A stretch of DNA of 64,000 nt from Alphaproteobacteria bacterium (GTDB taxonomy: Bacteria; Pseudomonadota; Alphaproteobacteria; Micropepsales; Micropepsaceae), in NCBI GenBank assembly GCA_021325375.1, contig JAJPHG010000024.1:1-64000 (forward strand), read 5' to 3'. Position numbers and translations under genes: made by a program. The stretch's first letter is position 1; every line of letters begins with the position of its first letter. Under the pieces are notes generated by a model. That model ran no database searches. It was not told the DNA's origin and saw only the letters and a program-made list of their open reading frames with translations. Of this stretch, positions 61,773 through 64,000 are shown piece by piece.

Positions 61773-62249
61773 TCAAGCTCCTTCTTCTGCTTGTTTGCGG
61801 TATTCCTCGAGGATCGCGCTCCAGCCGTTCGGCGCGCCGACGGCGGTGTGCGCGGCTGGCGCGCCCGTGCCCATGCGCTCGATGTAGCGGTGCTCGAGGG
61901 CGACGAGCGTGCCCTCGTCGTCGGCGGTGAAATTGACCTCGACTTCGGTATCGAGATCGGGATCGTATTGCCATTGCGGATCGATCTGCCAGACGAGCAC
62001 GAGGCGTGACGGCGGCTCCCAGACGCGCACCTTGCCGTTGTCGCACTGCGAGCCATCGGTCGCGACCTGGTACCAGCGTCCGCCGATATGCGGCTCGATG
62101 ATCGTCGCTTTGTAGGGCGCCTTGAGGAGCGTGTGCGACGCCGGCCACCAGCGCGCGATGTCCGTGGTGAAGACCTCGAAGGCGCGCGCGGGGGACACGT
62201 TCACGCGCACGGATCTGCGCACCGGGGCGAGCGTGATGGTCTTGGTCAT
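61773..62249 (-). CDS. SRPBCC/AHSA1 family protein
   Basis: A 158-residue cytoplasmic SRPBCC protein of the activator-of-Hsp90 homology (AHSA1) family. VNVSPARAFEVFTTDIARWWP, GGRWYQV and GTLVALEHRYIERMG are typical. Such proteins commonly follow an ArsR-type regulator and bind hydrophobic ligands. The start overlaps the ArsR stop by ATGA. No catalytic residues can be assigned. Confidence 0.92.
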   Translation of the reverse strand: MTKTITLAPVRRSVRVNVSPARAFEVFTTDIARWWPASHTLLKAPYKATIIEPHIGGRWYQVATDGSQCDNGKVRVWEPPSRLVLVWQIDPQWQYDPDLDTEVEVNFTADDEGTLVALEHRYIERMGTGAPAAHTAVGAPNGWSAILEEYRKQAEEGA

Positions 62250-62569
62250 TCCCCCTCCTGCGGCTTCTCAGGCGCCTTTTCGGCCTCGGCGGCGAAGGCG
62301 GCAAGCGCCTGGTCCCAGAACTGGTCCAGATAGCGGCGCACGGCGGCGAGGCCGTGCGGGTCGATGCAGTAGACGCGGCGCGTCCCTTCGGCGCGATCCG
62401 TCACCAGACCTGCCTCCTTGAGCACCTTGAGATGCTGCGACACCGCCGGGCGGCTGACCGGCATGCCCTTGGCGATCCGCCCGACCGGTTGGGGCCCGTC
62501 CAAAAGCCGCTCGAACACCGAGCGTCGCGTCGGATCAGCCAGGGCACCGAGGGCATTTTGGTAGGCCAT
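62246..62569 (-). CDS. ArsR/SmtB family winged-helix regulator
   Basis: A 107-residue regulator. The recognition region is ALADPTRRSVFERLLDGPQPVG then RPAVSQHLKVLKEAGLV, with the beta wing RRVYCIDP. No CxC or other metal site of classical ArsR is present, so it belongs to the non-metal SdpR-like group that typically controls AHSA1/SRPBCC genes. The start lies two bases from the operator below, with no ribosome site, so the mRNA is probably leaderless. It heads a four-gene operon. Confidence 0.94.
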   Translation of the reverse strand: MAYQNALGALADPTRRSVFERLLDGPQPVGRIAKGMPVSRPAVSQHLKVLKEAGLVTDRAEGTRRVYCIDPHGLAAVRRYLDQFWDQALAAFAAEAEKAPEKPQEGE

Positions 62570-62570
62570 G

Positions 62571-62604
62571 ACTTACGGTAAGTTAAAACTTACAAAACTG
62601 TCAA
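62571..62604 (-). promoter_or_regulatory. Promoter and overlapping palindromes of the ArsR operon
   Basis: Three arms: ACTTAC (62571-62576), GTAAGT (62578-62583) and ACTTAC (62588-62593). The middle arm can pair with either neighbour. The TTGACA box (minus strand, 62604-62599) lies 18 bases from TACCGT (62580-62575), placing the start of transcription at or near the ATG at 62569. Repressor binding would block the promoter directly. Confidence 0.6.
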
Positions 62605-62631
62605 GCCCGGAAAACTAGGAATCCTATAGCG

Positions 62632-63987
62632 CTACACATTCAGCAGCAGATGCTGCCGTTCCCAGGGGGAGATGACCTGCTGGTAGGCGTCGTGCTCCGA
62701 CGCCTTCACGTCGCTGTAGAGGGAGACGAATTCCGCGCCCAGCATGTCCTTGAGATCCGCGCAGCCGCGGAAGCGGCCGACGGCATCGAGGATATGGCGC
62801 GGGAGCTGGTAGCGCGAGGATTCATACGCGTTGCCCTCCATCGCCTTGGTCGGCACGAGGTTCTCGATCATGCCCAGATAGCCGCAGGCGAGCGACGCCG
62901 CGATCGCCAGATACGGATTGGCGTCGGCGCCGGGCACACGGTTCTCGACGCGGCGGTTCTTCGCGTCCGAGATCGGCACGCGCAGGCCCACGGTGCGGTT
63001 CTCGTGGCCCCAATGGGTGTTGATCGGTGCCGACAGGAACCGCACCAGCCTGCGATACGAGTTCACGAACGGCGCGATCATCGGCATCGCCGCGGGCAGG
63101 TATTTCTGCAAGCCCCCGATATGGGCGAGGAACAGGCGCGTGTCCTTGCCGTGCTTGTTGGCGAACAGGCTCTTGCCCTTGTGGTCGACGACGCTCTGAT
63201 GGATGTGCATCGCCGAGCCCGGCTCCTGCTCGTAGGGCTTGGCCATGAACGTCGCGTAGATGTCGTGGCGCAGCGCCGCCTGGCGCACCGTGCGCTTGAA
63301 CAGGAAGGTCTGGTCGGCGAGCGCGAGCGGATCGCCGTGGTTGAAGTTCATCTCGACCTGGGCGACACCCTCCTCGTGGATCAGGCTGTCGATGCCGATC
63401 TCCTGCGCCTCGCAATAATCGTAGACGTCCTCGAACAAGGGATCGAACTCGTTGACCGCGTCGATGCCGTAGGCCTGGCGCCCCGATTGCGGACGGCCGT
63501 TCTTGCCCGCCGGCGGCTGCAGCGGATAGTCGGGATCGATGTTCTTGGCGGCGAGGAAGAATTCGAGCTCGGGCGCCACCACCGGCCGCCAGCCCTTGTC
63601 CTCGTAGAAGCGCAGCACGCGCTGCAGGATCGCGCGCGGCGCATAGGGGATCGCCTCGCCGTTCTGGCGCGCGCAATCGCAGATCACCTGCGCCGTCGGC
63701 TCCTTGTACCAGGGCACGATGCGCAGCGTGTCGAGATCGGGCGACAGCGCCATGTCCGGCGCCTGATAGGTGAGGATCTCCGTCTCCGCGTCGGCGCCGG
63801 TGACCATCTGGCCGAAGATCGATTCCGGCAGGCGCAGCGTGCCCCCGCGGATCGCGCTCAGGAATTTCGTCGTCGGCAGGATCTTGCCGCGCGCGATCCC
63901 GCCCATGTCCGAGACCAGGCACTCGACCTCGCCGACGCGGCGCTCCTTCAGCCAGTCGGCGATCTCTTCGTAAGTCTCGCGGTTCAT
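62632..63987 (-). CDS. Glutamine synthetase family protein (PuuA/gamma-glutamyl-amine ligase-like)
   Basis: A 451-residue GS-fold ATP-dependent ligase. Signatures seen are APELEFFL (metal Glu), EVGVAQVEMNFNHGD-type motif as EEGVAQVEMNFNHGD, the His-rich GSAMHIHQS loop and WGHENRTVGLRVP with Arg residues. It resembles PuuA/GlnT-type gamma-glutamylputrescine or gamma-glutamyl-amine synthetases more than GlnA, and lacks the adenylylation Tyr context of GlnA. With the SpuC-like gene it suggests putrescine breakdown. AGGAGG lies seven bases before the ATG. Confidence 0.92.
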   Translation of the reverse strand: MNRETYEEIADWLKERRVGEVECLVSDMGGIARGKILPTTKFLSAIRGGTLRLPESIFGQMVTGADAETEILTYQAPDMALSPDLDTLRIVPWYKEPTAQVICDCARQNGEAIPYAPRAILQRVLRFYEDKGWRPVVAPELEFFLAAKNIDPDYPLQPPAGKNGRPQSGRQAYGIDAVNEFDPLFEDVYDYCEAQEIGIDSLIHEEGVAQVEMNFNHGDPLALADQTFLFKRTVRQAALRHDIYATFMAKPYEQEPGSAMHIHQSVVDHKGKSLFANKHGKDTRLFLAHIGGLQKYLPAAMPMIAPFVNSYRRLVRFLSAPINTHWGHENRTVGLRVPISDAKNRRVENRVPGADANPYLAIAASLACGYLGMIENLVPTKAMEGNAYESSRYQLPRHILDAVGRFRGCADLKDMLGAEFVSLYSDVKASEHDAYQQVISPWERQHLLLNV

Positions 63988-64000
63988 CGAACCGCCTCCT

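Overview
The window is one high-GC, gene-dense chromosomal segment of an alphaproteobacterium. The evidence is the long Dcd form, a PAS_5-type PAS protein, the trxB/LysR/Lrp arrangement, a NodT-type outer-membrane factor, the folP-glmM pair and strongly GC-biased third codon positions. A soil or freshwater lineage such as Micropepsaceae/Rhizomicrobium or a Caulobacterales relative would fit, but I cannot fix the genus. I see no prophage, transposase, CRISPR array or plasmid functions, so the window reads as core chromosome with scattered accessory genes.

Layout. 1-4.1 kb: end of dcd, a GNAT acetyltransferase, then three tandem paralogous YwaF/TIGR02206 membrane proteins beside tRNA-Gly(CCC). 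4.2-9.5 kb: a Tat-exported serine hydrolase translationally coupled to an acyl-CoA dehydrogenase, surrounded by four unknown envelope proteins. 9.5-17.2 kb: housekeeping genes: purA, a nitronate-monooxygenase-like enzyme, and a leftward overlapping run M50 peptidase-folP-glmM-thiD, with yciB upstream. 17.2-25.6 kb: lipid/terpenoid-type catabolism and modification: carotenoid oxygenase with divergent TetR, a TPR-sulfotransferase coupled to a second sulfotransferase, a Baeyer-Villiger monooxygenase, and a paired long plus short acyl-CoA dehydrogenase. 25.6-31 kb: small TM2, PAS, TPR, DUF486 and DUF427 proteins and an efflux outer-membrane lipoprotein. 31-37.5 kb: a class I aminotransferase, a Cys-cluster protein, a divergent EF-G (EF-G2 type) and two tandem secreted repeat proteins. 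37.5-42.6 kb: LysR, thioredoxin reductase, Lrp, a lower-GC patch with a small basic protein, and an MFS transporter. 42.6-46.3 kb: a compact cupredoxin / sensor histidine kinase / outer-membrane barrel operon. 46.4-55.4 kb: a VOC protein, a phosphotransferase, an alpha/beta hydrolase coupled to an acetyl-CoA hydrolase family enzyme, exported proteins, GT25, a protein phosphatase and AlkB. 56-64 kb: a MATE exporter, a class III aminotransferase, a DUF2914 protein, an ArsR-SRPBCC-SRPBCC-GST operon and a glutamine-synthetase-like enzyme. The aminotransferase and the latter suggest polyamine catabolism.

Translational coupling is common: four-base ATGA or GTGA overlaps link at least ten neighbouring pairs. 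GTG and TTG starts are frequent and are usually supported by a better Shine-Dalgarno sequence than the upstream ATG.

The most unusual signals are as follows. (1) The triplicated TIGR02206 genes all keep a Cys and a His exactly 55 residues apart, which recalls the proposed Cys/His pair of the eukaryotic acyltransferase TMEM164. (2) At least eight long inverted-repeat elements of four sequence types sit at gene ends, and one of them supplies a gene's stop codon. (3) The cupredoxin-kinase-porin operon may sense redox or metal state. (4) The ArsR operon has an apparently leaderless start preceded by three alternating palindromic arms.
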